Of a stretch of 64,000 nt of DNA, positions 26,742 through 34,933 are shown in pieces. The stretch lies in contig JAGHVD010000042.1 of the NCBI GenBank assembly GCA_018064475.1, positions 1-64,000 of the forward strand, in the 5' to 3' direction. A program made the position numbers and the translations under genes. The notes beneath the pieces are model-generated. The model was not told where the DNA came from. It made no database searches and worked only from the letters and a program-made list of their open reading frames with translations. The stretch comes from Candidatus Scatonaster coprocaballi (lineage in GTDB: Bacteria; Bacillota; Clostridia; Saccharofermentanales; Saccharofermentanaceae). Each line of letters starts with the position of its first letter. Positions within the stretch are counted from its first letter, which is position 1.

Positions 26742-26761
26742 AATCTTTAATCTCCTTCCTC

Positions 26762-27454
26762 TTACTCTTTACGCGGATCGATGTAACGAGCCGCTTCTGC
26801 GAATCTACCATATGTACCAAGGTTAGCCTGGTATGCTTCGTTAGCATCCTTGCCACTCTTGATCTGATCGAGCATTGGTCCGATCTTCAGGAACTGGTAA
26901 CCAATGATCTGGTCATCCTTGTCCAGAGCCAGCTTAACGATGTAACCTTCTGTGAGCTCGAGGTAACGAGGACCCTTCTCCAGAGTAGAGAAGATCGTAC
27001 CTGTCTGAGAACGGAGACCCTTACCAAGATCTTCGAGGCCAGCACCGATGGAAAGACCACCCTCGGAGAATGCGGACTGGGAACGACCGTAAACAATCTG
27101 CAGGAAAAGCTCTCTCATAGCTGTGTTGATTGCGTCGCAAACGAGGTCAGTATTCAGAGCCTCAAGGATTGTCTTACCAGGGAGGATCTCACCAGCCATA
27201 GCTGCGGAGTGAGTCATACCTGTGCATCCGATCGTCTCAACGAGTGCTTCCTGGATGACACCTTCTTTGATGTTCAGGGACAGCTTACATGTGCCCTGCT
27301 GCGGTGCACACCAGCCGATACCGTGTGTGTAACCGGAGATATCCTTAATTTCTTTGGCCTGAATCCACTTTCCTTCTTCAGGAATCGGAGCCGGACCATG
27401 GTTGCAACCCTTTGCAACGCAAGTCATCTGTTCAACTTCATGTGTCTTGATCAT
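26762..27454 (-). CDS. Fe-S cluster assembly scaffold-like protein
   Basis: 230 aa from the ATG at 27454, preceded by GAAAGGGG; an earlier start at 27532 has no ribosome site. The middle part (VETIGCTGMTHSAAMAGEILPGKTILEAL) is IscU/NifU-like and carries scaffold-type cysteines: CVAKGCNHG near 12-17, GWCAPQQGTC near 50, and the GC of IGCTG. First gene of a two-gene minus-strand operon with the GGGtGRT gene. It differs from classical IscU by its extra N-terminal Cys region. Which cluster or target it serves is unknown. Confidence 0.85.
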   Translation of the reverse strand: MIKTHEVEQMTCVAKGCNHGPAPIPEEGKWIQAKEIKDISGYTHGIGWCAPQQGTCKLSLNIKEGVIQEALVETIGCTGMTHSAAMAGEILPGKTILEALNTDLVCDAINTAMRELFLQIVYGRSQSAFSEGGLSIGAGLEDLGKGLRSQTGTIFSTLEKGPRYLELTEGYIVKLALDKDDQIIGYQFLKIGPMLDQIKSGKDANEAYQANLGTYGRFAEAARYIDPRKE

Positions 27455-27534
27455 GTTGAAAACCCCTTTCGAAATAATGCGTGTAGCCATTGTGCACGCC
27501 CATTGCGAAATCGGGGCACAACAACACCTCAACT

Positions 27535-27766
27535 ATTATAGCAAATCTCCCATAAATAACAACCGCCAAAACAGATGCTGATCAGTCAACAGAAGTGAAA
27601 GATGATTTCGTGCCCGACGAGCAGGAATAACAGATTTCCTTGGTAAAAGGACCTTCTCACATCAGTGGAGATCCGAAAATGTCAAAAATATATGTTCCTG
27701 CATATATAAATATGTTATAATCAGACTAGTCTGTGTGACGGAGTTTTATTCAAGAGGGGTGCCCGA
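27535..27766 (+). promoter_or_regulatory. Divergent control region before the exopolysaccharide locus
   Basis: Gene-free stretch between the minus-strand scaffold gene and the Wzz gene. TATAAT at 27716-27721 is a good -10 box facing right; the -35 region (TTCCTG at 27695-27700) is poor, so an activator may be needed. GAGGGG at about 27753-27758 is the Wzz ribosome site. No other structure seen. Confidence 0.5.
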
Positions 27767-28606
27767 ATGGCGTCAAATCATAACACAAAACAAGAGGAAG
27801 AGATCAATCTTCTTGCACTTCTTGGCGTTCTTTGGAAGAAGGCATGGATCATCGTGCTGAGTACGATTATTGTCGGCTCGGCCTGTTATTACTGGTCGTA
27901 CCGGAATCTCTACACCTCGTACCGTTCTTCCGGCATGCTGTATGTCAATAACAGTGCGGTTTCTCTTGGTAGTGCGAAGTTGAGTATCAGTAGCGGAGAT
28001 ATCAAAGCTGTTAATAACTTGATGGACACCTATTCCGTAATCCTGACCAGCCGTACGACGCTGGAAGAGATCAAACAAGAGACCGGTCTATCCTATACCG
28101 TGGAAGAACTCCGTGAAATGATCGAGACCGAGACCGTCGGCGAGACGGCGATCTTCAAGGTTTCCGTTACCACTTCCAATCCTGAACTTTCCGCTCATGT
28201 GACCAATTCAATCCTACAGGTCTTGCCGGGCAAGATCATGTCGGTCGTCGAAGGTAGCTCCGTGCAGATCGTCGATTATGCGACTACGGGTGAAGCCGTA
28301 ATGAGTGCAAACCCAATTAAGTCTGCGATCATCGGTGCCCTGATTGGACTAGTCCTGAGTTCAGGTATTATCATTGTGACCAGTCTGCTAGACACGAAGA
28401 TTCGTGGGGAAGAATTCCTCCTTGAGACATATAAGGATATTCCGATTCTTACCAGTGTGCCGGACTTGAGTTCGGATTCGAAAGGTGGATACTACGGCTA
28501 TGGCGAGAAGAAGGTCGTTTCTGTAGTGAAGAACACAGCTTCGACACCATCCACGGCGCGAAAACCAGAAACTACCAATAGACGACCCGGAAACGAGGGA
28601 AAGTAG
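27767..28606 (+). CDS. Wzz/CpsC-type chain-length determinant, kinase activator
   Basis: 279 aa. Membrane segments near 29-49 and 183-207 flank an extracellular loop, with the Pro-rich ANPIKSAIIGAL motif before the second one. Such proteins (CpsC, YwqC) set polysaccharide chain length and activate the cytoplasmic tyrosine kinase encoded next door. The C-terminal cytoplasmic tail is longer than needed for kinase contact. The kinase gene starts 2 bp after the stop. Confidence 0.9.
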   Translation: MASNHNTKQEEEINLLALLGVLWKKAWIIVLSTIIVGSACYYWSYRNLYTSYRSSGMLYVNNSAVSLGSAKLSISSGDIKAVNNLMDTYSVILTSRTTLEEIKQETGLSYTVEELREMIETETVGETAIFKVSVTTSNPELSAHVTNSILQVLPGKIMSVVEGSSVQIVDYATTGEAVMSANPIKSAIIGALIGLVLSSGIIIVTSLLDTKIRGEEFLLETYKDIPILTSVPDLSSDSKGGYYGYGEKKVVSVVKNTASTPSTARKPETTNRRPGNEGK

Positions 28607-28607
28607 T

Positions 28608-29321
28608 ATGAGCAAGAAACCTGATCTATCCGGAAATAATGATTTGAAGTATATTGGCAATCAGCTTGGCTTCGAGGGCAAGGAGGCTTATAACCTTCTT
28701 CGTACGAATCTGCTCTTTGCTGTGAAGCGTACAGATCGTACGGCTCGAGTAATTGGTGTAACGAGCTCCGTTCATGGTGAGGGAAAGAGTCTGACATCAC
28801 TCAATCTAGCGCACTCTCTTGCAGAGAGCGGACGCAAAGTTCTCTTGATCGAGTGCGATATGCGTCTTCCATCTTTACGTAAGAAACTCGGGCAGAAGAA
28901 ATTTGCTGGCCTTTCCAATCTTCTTGCAGGTGTGGACGAAGAAGGCGATCTGTTGCATCACAACATTATGATCTCCGGATTAGATATGATATTTGCAGGC
29001 AAAGCACCGCCGAACCCTTCAGAACTTCTGGCATCCCCGGCTTTTGAGAAACTCATTGATAAGGTCGGTGATTTCTATAGTTTCATCATCTTGGATCTTC
29101 CGCCAGTCTGCGAAGTATCCGATGCGATGATCGTCAGCAAGCATACAGATGGCATGATCATGGTGGTCAGACAGGATTATTCCCGAAGCACAGATCTGGA
29201 TTATGCTATGCGTCAGTTGAAATATGTCGATGCAAAGATCCTTGGATTCGTGTTCAATGGTGCTGAATCGAAGCACAAGCGATATAAGTACAAATACGGG
29301 AAGAGTTATTCGAAATCATGA
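28608..29321 (+). CDS. BY-family tyrosine kinase (CpsD/YwqD type)
   Basis: 237 aa cytoplasmic kinase. Walker A is HGEGKSLTS (near 56), Walker A' is LLIECDMRLPS (near 82), and the Walker B-like FIILDLPP follows at about 160. The C-terminus RYKYKYGKSY is the tyrosine cluster that is autophosphorylated. It regulates polysaccharide export together with the Wzz protein upstream and the phosphatase downstream, whose ATG overlaps its stop codon. Confidence 0.93.
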   Translation: MSKKPDLSGNNDLKYIGNQLGFEGKEAYNLLRTNLLFAVKRTDRTARVIGVTSSVHGEGKSLTSLNLAHSLAESGRKVLLIECDMRLPSLRKKLGQKKFAGLSNLLAGVDEEGDLLHHNIMISGLDMIFAGKAPPNPSELLASPAFEKLIDKVGDFYSFIILDLPPVCEVSDAMIVSKHTDGMIMVVRQDYSRSTDLDYAMRQLKYVDAKILGFVFNGAESKHKRYKYKYGKSYSKS

Positions 29322-30046
29322 TCGATGTTCATAGCCACGTTTTACCTGAAATAGATGACGGAAGCCAAAGCTTGCAGATGTCGCTTGCAATGCTTCAGAT
29401 GTCGAAAGAGCAGGGCGTGGAAGTGATGTTCCTGACCCCACATTTCTATGCAAGTGAGAACGATCCCGAGACATTCCTACATCGTCGAGCCAAAGCTGCA
29501 AGAATCCTTCAGGAACAGATGAATGCCAACCCAAGTATGTACCCGAAGTGCATCCTTGGTGCGGAAGTTCACTACTACCGCGGAATCGGTCACACGAAGG
29601 CCATGGATTTACTGCGCATGGGAAACAGTCGATATATTCTTCTCGAACCACCGTTCCGCAGGTGGACAGAGTCCTTCTTGGAAGATGTGAGACTTCTACG
29701 TGATGAACAGAATCTGAAAATCATCATTGCGCATATCGAGCGATATTTTGATCAGGATTCAAGTTTGTTACAGGAACTTCTTCAAGAACCTGAGGTCTAT
29801 ATCCAGTCGAATGCCGAGTGCTTCCTGAGTTTGCTGAAACGCCACAAACCGTTAAAAATGGTCAAGAACGGGCATATCGATTTCCTGGGTTCAGACTGCC
29901 ATAATCTGCAGAAAAGAAGACCGAATCTGGCCGAGGGACGGTCCATCATCCAAGGTAAAATAGGCCCAGATTCCCTACGACAGATCGATCGAAACAGTGC
30001 CCAGCTCGTAGAAGCAGCCAAAGCACCAAAGAGGGACAGCATATGA
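29318..30046 (+). CDS. PHP-type tyrosine phosphatase (CpsB/YwqE type)
   Basis: 242 aa, overlapping the kinase stop by 4 bp. PHP metal motifs are present: MIDVHSHVLPEIDDG at the start, TPHFY near 41, AHIERY near 140 and DFLGSDCHN near 190. Manganese-dependent phosphatase that removes phosphate from the kinase tail. Completes the Wzz, kinase, phosphatase control cassette. The start of the sortase gene overlaps its stop. Confidence 0.93.
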   Translation: MIDVHSHVLPEIDDGSQSLQMSLAMLQMSKEQGVEVMFLTPHFYASENDPETFLHRRAKAARILQEQMNANPSMYPKCILGAEVHYYRGIGHTKAMDLLRMGNSRYILLEPPFRRWTESFLEDVRLLRDEQNLKIIIAHIERYFDQDSSLLQELLQEPEVYIQSNAECFLSLLKRHKPLKMVKNGHIDFLGSDCHNLQKRRPNLAEGRSIIQGKIGPDSLRQIDRNSAQLVEAAKAPKRDSI

Positions 30047-30885
30047 AGAGAAAGAGCAGAGTGATATGGATCATAGCATCCATCGTAATGTTTTCAGCCA
30101 GTATCGGATTGATCCTCTACTACCTATGGGGAAATGGATACCTGAAGAAGGCTAAGACTGCACCGGCCAGCCCGACCTATGTAGAGTTTACCTATCCGTC
30201 CATTGATGAGGAGGATATCGCTGCCCTGACAAATCAGACGACTGAACCGAAGGAACAGCAAGAATCATCCGTACCGTCAGTGCCGGAAGAGACAGCTCCG
30301 GCGTATGAATGTCCAGTCGACTTCGATGAATTACAGCATGCCAATCCGGAGATTATCGGATGGCTCTACATGAGCGAGCCGCAGATCAGTCTTCCGGTCC
30401 TTCGTAGTTTCACAGATGACACATGGTATCTCTACCGAGATGCAGTCGGCAACTACGCACGAGCCGGCTCACTATTTGTCGAACATGAGTACAATACATT
30501 CGATTTTTCAGATCCAGTTACGGTGATCTATGGTCACCGAATGAACAATGGTTCCATGTTTGGTACACTTCAAGCTACGCTTTCTGAGAAGGATTACTTC
30601 GACGAAGAACGCTTGATTATACTATTTACACCGCAAAAGACACGAATTTATAAAATATTTGCAACATTACCTAGTGACAGTGACCATATTCTCTATTATA
30701 ATGATTTTAATGCCGATGGTGTGTTCGAAGCCTATTTTGACGAGATATTCTCTGAATCCGGTGTGGATGTCAGACTGATACCTGAAGCAAAACCTTCCAA
30801 CGGTGACCATGTATTAGTGCTTTCTTCCTGCCTCTGGGGAGACCGCTCACGTAGATATTTGGTGTTTGCGAAGGAAATTGATTGA
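30043..30885 (+). CDS. srtB: Class B sortase
   Basis: 280 aa. One N-terminal membrane anchor (about 8-28), a Pro/Glu/Thr-rich linker, then a sortase domain: IIGWLYMSEPQISLPV (class B start), His in YGHRMNNGSMFG (near 164), Cys in LSSCLWG (near 263) and Arg in DRSRR. Class B sortases attach selected proteins to the cell wall. The next gene encodes a protein with an SPQTG sorting signal. Start overlaps the phosphatase gene, so it belongs to the polysaccharide operon, an uncommon place for a sortase. Confidence 0.93.
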   Translation: MKRKSRVIWIIASIVMFSASIGLILYYLWGNGYLKKAKTAPASPTYVEFTYPSIDEEDIAALTNQTTEPKEQQESSVPSVPEETAPAYECPVDFDELQHANPEIIGWLYMSEPQISLPVLRSFTDDTWYLYRDAVGNYARAGSLFVEHEYNTFDFSDPVTVIYGHRMNNGSMFGTLQATLSEKDYFDEERLIILFTPQKTRIYKIFATLPSDSDHILYYNDFNADGVFEAYFDEIFSESGVDVRLIPEAKPSNGDHVLVLSSCLWGDRSRRYLVFAKEID

Positions 30886-30924
30886 GTGTACTGATGATAG
30901 AAAGAATTACGGGGGTAAATTGAT

Positions 30925-31599
30925 ATGAAGATGTTGAAGACTATTCTGACAACCGTAGTAACGATTGCACTTCTTGGCGCGACCGCATTTGCAGATCCGA
31001 GCCCGAGAGCTAAAGGAGATCTGAAGGTTGCGAAGGCTGTATTAGTTGATACTCAAGAGGATGTAGCAGATAAGATTCAGACAACAAGATTGGGTTCTAC
31101 TTCTGAATACGACGAGGTCAACGCAAATCTCAAGATGGCTGCAGATTCAATCAAGGCGGCTGGTGAGAAGCCTGAGAATTTGAAAGGTCTTTCCGCTGAT
31201 GCTGTGAAGGAAGCAGTTGGCGACAATGCTTCCATCGCATTGGTATTCGATTCTTCCATGATTGATGGTGGATATAAGAAGAACGACAAGAAGATCTCAA
31301 TAACGTATGTATGGTCTGCTGCAGATGGCGAATCCGTTCAGACTATTCACATGGGCGAAGATGGTACTTGGTCTTTCGAAGATACAAAAGTGAACGGAGA
31401 CAGCATCACCGTTACATCTGATGGAAACAGCCCATTCGCTTTCCTTGTTGGAAAGAAAGACGGTGGTGGTAAACTTGGCGGAGAGCCTTCACCACAAACC
31501 GGTGAGTATGTAACGAAGGCTGTTCTGGTTGGCGCAGCTGCACTGATGGTTGTTGGTCTGGTGTGTGTGACACGTGCGAAGAAGAGTTCGGCCAACTAA
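30925..31599 (+). CDS. Sortase substrate, small cell-wall protein
   Basis: 224 aa, ATG after GGGGG. Signal peptide with cleavage near AFADPS. The middle part (about 35-180) contains a beta-rich region (KISITYVWSAADG, DGTWSFEDTKVNGDSITVTS). The C-terminus is a sorting signal: SPQTGEY, hydrophobic helix, then TRAKKSS. The motif differs from LPXTG and is closer to the NPQTN type recognised by class B sortases. Encoded 40 bp after the sortase gene, so it is the likely dedicated substrate. Function on the surface unknown. Confidence 0.8.
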   Translation: MKMLKTILTTVVTIALLGATAFADPSPRAKGDLKVAKAVLVDTQEDVADKIQTTRLGSTSEYDEVNANLKMAADSIKAAGEKPENLKGLSADAVKEAVGDNASIALVFDSSMIDGGYKKNDKKISITYVWSAADGESVQTIHMGEDGTWSFEDTKVNGDSITVTSDGNSPFAFLVGKKDGGGKLGGEPSPQTGEYVTKAVLVGAAALMVVGLVCVTRAKKSSAN

Positions 31600-32614
31600 A
31601 GATACGATAATTAAGACGGTAGGAATAGCAGTAGCAATACTGCTATTCTTTTCTGTGCTATTAGTGATTACAGACAGGATCAAGAAGAAGGCGACTTCTT
31701 CTCCTTCTTCGTCGGACGGGTCGGCATATCTGGATCCGTATGAGACGGAAGAGGTTGATCCTGTCATTTATTATGACGGAAAACCCTATGTAGCCAAGAA
31801 GAATATCGAGACCATCTTGTGTATGGGAATTGATTCTAACGGCGAAGCACAGGAACGAGAAGGAAACCGCAACGACGATCAGGTCGATGTCCTGCTTCTT
31901 CTGGTATTGAATCACGAAGAGAAGACCTATCGCGTGTTGGAGATCAACCGCGATACCATGACGGATATTCCGAAGATTGGCACCACCGGCGATCGATTGG
32001 GCACGACGGTGGCTCAGATTGCCTTGTCCCATACATATGGCTCCGGATTACAAGATAGTTGTGAGTACACCTGTGAGGCACTGAGTAATCTTCTGATGGG
32101 TGAGAAAATCCAACACTACATTACTTTGAAATTAGACTCCATTGCAATCATGAATCATAGCGTTGGTGGCGTGGAAGTGGAGATACCTTATGACATGACT
32201 GTGGTCGATCCGACCATGACAAAGGGTGCAAAACTGAATCTGAACGATGAACAGGCCGAAACCTTCATACGAGCTCGAACTTCCCTAGATGACGAGCATA
32301 GTAACAATGTTACACGCATGGAAAGACAGAATATGTATCTGGAAAATTGGAAGAAGAAGGCGAAAGAGAAGATCAACGCGGACGCAAGTTTCGCACTGGA
32401 ATTAATCGCAGAACTCGGCGACTATATGATCTCCGACATGGATCTCAACACCCTCTCAAAGCTTTCCGAGTATCTGACTGAGTACGAGAGCTGCGGCCGG
32501 ATGAAGATACAAGGTGAGTCCAAACACGGAGAAGAATTCATGGAATTCTACTGCGATGGACAATCTCTGAAAGAAACTGTTCTGGATCTCTTCTATGAAG
32601 AGAAGACGATGTAA
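31574..32614 (+). CDS. LytR-CpsA-Psr (LCP) ligase
   Basis: 346 aa from a GTG at 31574 that overlaps the end of the substrate gene by 26 bp; the first membrane helix starts at about residue 12, which leaves no better start. The LCP domain is clear: ILCMGIDSNG, NDDQVDVLLLLVLN, LEINRDTMTDIP (catalytic Arg/Asp) and RARTSLDDEHSNNVTRMERQ. LCP enzymes move undecaprenyl-linked glycans onto peptidoglycan, so it likely anchors the polysaccharide made by this locus. Confidence 0.93.
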   Translation: MRRRVRPTKDTIIKTVGIAVAILLFFSVLLVITDRIKKKATSSPSSSDGSAYLDPYETEEVDPVIYYDGKPYVAKKNIETILCMGIDSNGEAQEREGNRNDDQVDVLLLLVLNHEEKTYRVLEINRDTMTDIPKIGTTGDRLGTTVAQIALSHTYGSGLQDSCEYTCEALSNLLMGEKIQHYITLKLDSIAIMNHSVGGVEVEIPYDMTVVDPTMTKGAKLNLNDEQAETFIRARTSLDDEHSNNVTRMERQNMYLENWKKKAKEKINADASFALELIAELGDYMISDMDLNTLSKLSEYLTEYESCGRMKIQGESKHGEEFMEFYCDGQSLKETVLDLFYEEKTM

Positions 32615-32645
32615 GAAACAAGAAAGACAGGACGAGAATTAGAGA

Positions 32646-33146
32646 ATGTGGTACGTGATTTGGACTTCGACAGGCATGGAAGAGAAGACAGCACAGGCTG
32701 TTCGTGATTTGGCGTGCCAAAGTCGATGCTTCGTACCGAGACGACGCGTGCAGATCCGCCGCAAAGGAGAATGGATATTTGCCGAGAAACCAATCTTCCC
32801 AGGCTATCTCTTCGTAGATACTGAAGACATCGATGCGCTTGTGCTGGAACTGTGGAAAATGGAAGGGTTCCACGCTGTGCTCGCTGTGGAGAAGAAATAC
32901 TATCCGTTAAGTGACGAAGATGCAGTACTGACGGAAAAACTATATGAGAGCGAAGGTGTCCTAGATGTTTCACAGGGCATGATCGAAGGCGATACCATTA
33001 CCGTAACATCCGGTCCGCTCCAAGGACGAGAAGGAATGATTCGTAGAATTGATCGACATAAGCGAATGGCATACATAGAGATAGAACTATTTAATCAGAC
33101 TATTCGTGGCGCAGTCGGACTGGAAATTGTTGAGAAGCGTCCATAA
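32646..33146 (+). CDS. loaP: NusG-like antiterminator LoaP
   Basis: 166 aa. NGN domain (MWYVIWTSTGMEEKTA, PIFPGYLFVDTED) followed by a KOW domain (GDTITVTSGPLQGREGMIRRIDRHKR). The C-terminal KOW and the placement just before a polysaccharide operon mark it as LoaP rather than general NusG. LoaP binds a hairpin in the leader RNA and keeps RNA polymerase going through terminators of long operons. The target should be the 335-nt leader that follows. Confidence 0.88.
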   Translation: MWYVIWTSTGMEEKTAQAVRDLACQSRCFVPRRRVQIRRKGEWIFAEKPIFPGYLFVDTEDIDALVLELWKMEGFHAVLAVEKKYYPLSDEDAVLTEKLYESEGVLDVSQGMIEGDTITVTSGPLQGREGMIRRIDRHKRMAYIEIELFNQTIRGAVGLEIVEKRP

Positions 33147-33481
33147 GTCATACATTTGACAACCAATTATCTTGATATCTTCAAATTGTAATCAAATTGA
33201 ATTGATATAGTATTCTTCCAACACGTTCAGCAAGTATTCCTGACATATATTAATATTATAATTTAAGAAGAGTAGCAATGTTTCGGGCATTCCTACACCT
33301 CGAGAAGAAACATCGGGAGACAATCGTCGCCTAGGTTGCGCGTTGAAGAACGATGTGGAACAGAACAAGACAGGAGAAGGACAATGTGACCTTCTTCCGG
33401 CGAAGCTTACTTTATCGAGGAAAATGGAAAAACAAGAACATTGTTGGGTAAGAAATAGAGTAGCCAGCGAAGGATGTTTGA
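33147..33481 (+). promoter_or_regulatory. Probable LoaP-responsive leader of the polysaccharide operon
   Basis: A 335-bp stretch with no convincing gene. ATGTTTC at 33278-33284 pairs with GAAACAT at 33307-33313, and CGTT-GAAG-AACG near 33340 forms a small hairpin. Known LoaP operons have two competing hairpins in such leaders. TATAAT at 33257-33262 is present but lacks a well-spaced -35. A 97-aa frame at 33343-33636 overlaps the next gene and has no ribosome site, so I leave it out. Confidence 0.4.
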
Positions 33482-34933
33482 ATGCAGGACGTAAAAGAGG
33501 GAAATATTCCCCCCAAAATGAGTCGGAACACGTTACGACTGAGATATATTTACCGTGGTATTTGTGCTTTGATTCTTACGTCATTTGCACTGGGTATGTT
33601 TTTGCTTGTGTGGTTGGACTATGTAACTGGCAATAATCACACTGGCTATCTGCTCGGATATGGTAATATCGGTCTTGCCTCGATGTTATACATCCTTCTA
33701 TTTGCAATCTTTGGGAAGTTCCTTCATGCATTTAAAATAGGTGTAGAGCGAAAATCCAAGCAACTTGCAAGTATTGTACTAACAGTTTTGATAGCAGACT
33801 TCTTTGAGGTATTTGTTTCGATTACAATACTGAACAACTTTAGATACTTCTTTGATTTTGCTTGGCGATATATTCTTCTGTTTCTAGTACAGTCAATCGT
33901 GCTAGGTCTTACAGTTATGTTGATGGTGGATCTTTATAGAAAGATTATCAAACCACTGCCAGTAGTGATTATTCATGGTGATGAAGAGAACGATATCCTG
34001 ATGAAAATCAATCAGATTCCCCAGAAGTATACGGTTGAGAAATCAGTTCGATATGATGATCCGAATCTAAGTCTTGAGAACCTAGTTGAGAATTGTACTA
34101 GCATTATGGTCAATGCTGTTCCGGCAAATGTTGAGAATCAGATCATTAAATTATGCTTTGAAAAAGATAAACGCATTTACATAGTACCTCAGTTAGCAGA
34201 TATTATTCTAAAATCATCTGAGAGTCTCAATGTGATGGATACTCCATTGTACCTAAGTCGCAATCTTGGTATGCGCTTATGGCAAAGATTCATCAAACGT
34301 ACGATGGATATTCTGTTGAGTGGAATTTCTTTGATTGTACTATCTCCGATTTTCCTATTTACTGCGATAGCAATTAAACTCGAAGATGGTGGACCAGTTT
34401 TCTTCAGACAAGATCGGATTACCAAAGATAACAAACATTTCATGATCGTCAAATTTAGATCTATGATCGTGGATGCAGAGAAAGATGGCCGCCCACACCC
34501 TGCTGGCGAGAAGGATAATAGAATTACAAGGGTAGGAAGAGTCATACGAGCATGCCGAATAGATGAGTTGCCACAGTTATTCAACATCCTTTCTGGCAAT
34601 ATGAGCATAGTAGGTCCTCGCCCAGAAAGATATGAACATGTAGATAAATACACTCAAGAAATACCTGAATTCAAGTATCGCACTAAGGTCAAGGGTGGCT
34701 TAACAGGATATGCTCAAGTATACGGAAAATACAACACAACACCGCTAGATAAACTAAAACTAGATCTCATGTATATTTCCAATTACAGCATAGTGCTTGA
34801 TTTCCAGATTATTCTGGAAACAGTGAAGATTCTGTTTCAGAAAGAAAGTACGGAGGGGTTTGACACTGAACGTGCTAATGAAATACATGATGAAGTAAGC
34901 AAAGCACAGTTTTTCACAAGGAGAGAGAAATGA
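33482..34933 (+). CDS. Polyprenyl glycosylphosphotransferase (initiating sugar transferase)
   Basis: 483 aa, ATG with AAGGA 7 bp upstream. Four or five membrane helices in the first 160 residues, a CoA-binding-like middle, then the bacterial sugar transferase domain: KRTMDILLSGISLIVLSPIF, FFRQDRITKDNKHFMIVKFRSM, RIDELPQLFNILSGNMSIVGPRPE. It puts the first sugar phosphate on undecaprenyl phosphate at the inner face of the membrane. First structural gene after the LoaP leader. From here to about 45.7 kb the DNA is visibly more A/T-rich than the flanks, which suggests a transferred sugar block. Confidence 0.95.
   Translation: MQDVKEGNIPPKMSRNTLRLRYIYRGICALILTSFALGMFLLVWLDYVTGNNHTGYLLGYGNIGLASMLYILLFAIFGKFLHAFKIGVERKSKQLASIVLTVLIADFFEVFVSITILNNFRYFFDFAWRYILLFLVQSIVLGLTVMLMVDLYRKIIKPLPVVIIHGDEENDILMKINQIPQKYTVEKSVRYDDPNLSLENLVENCTSIMVNAVPANVENQIIKLCFEKDKRIYIVPQLADIILKSSESLNVMDTPLYLSRNLGMRLWQRFIKRTMDILLSGISLIVLSPIFLFTAIAIKLEDGGPVFFRQDRITKDNKHFMIVKFRSMIVDAEKDGRPHPAGEKDNRITRVGRVIRACRIDELPQLFNILSGNMSIVGPRPERYEHVDKYTQEIPEFKYRTKVKGGLTGYAQVYGKYNTTPLDKLKLDLMYISNYSIVLDFQIILETVKILFQKESTEGFDTERANEIHDEVSKAQFFTRREK

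Noticed and set aside
25500-26750. Long plus-strand ORF (416 codons)
   Set aside because: It is the antisense of the GGGtGRT gene, which has family motifs and a good ribosome site.
33343-33636. 97-codon ORF in the LoaP leader
   Set aside because: Overlaps the sugar transferase start by 155 bp, has no ribosome site and a composition unlike a protein.
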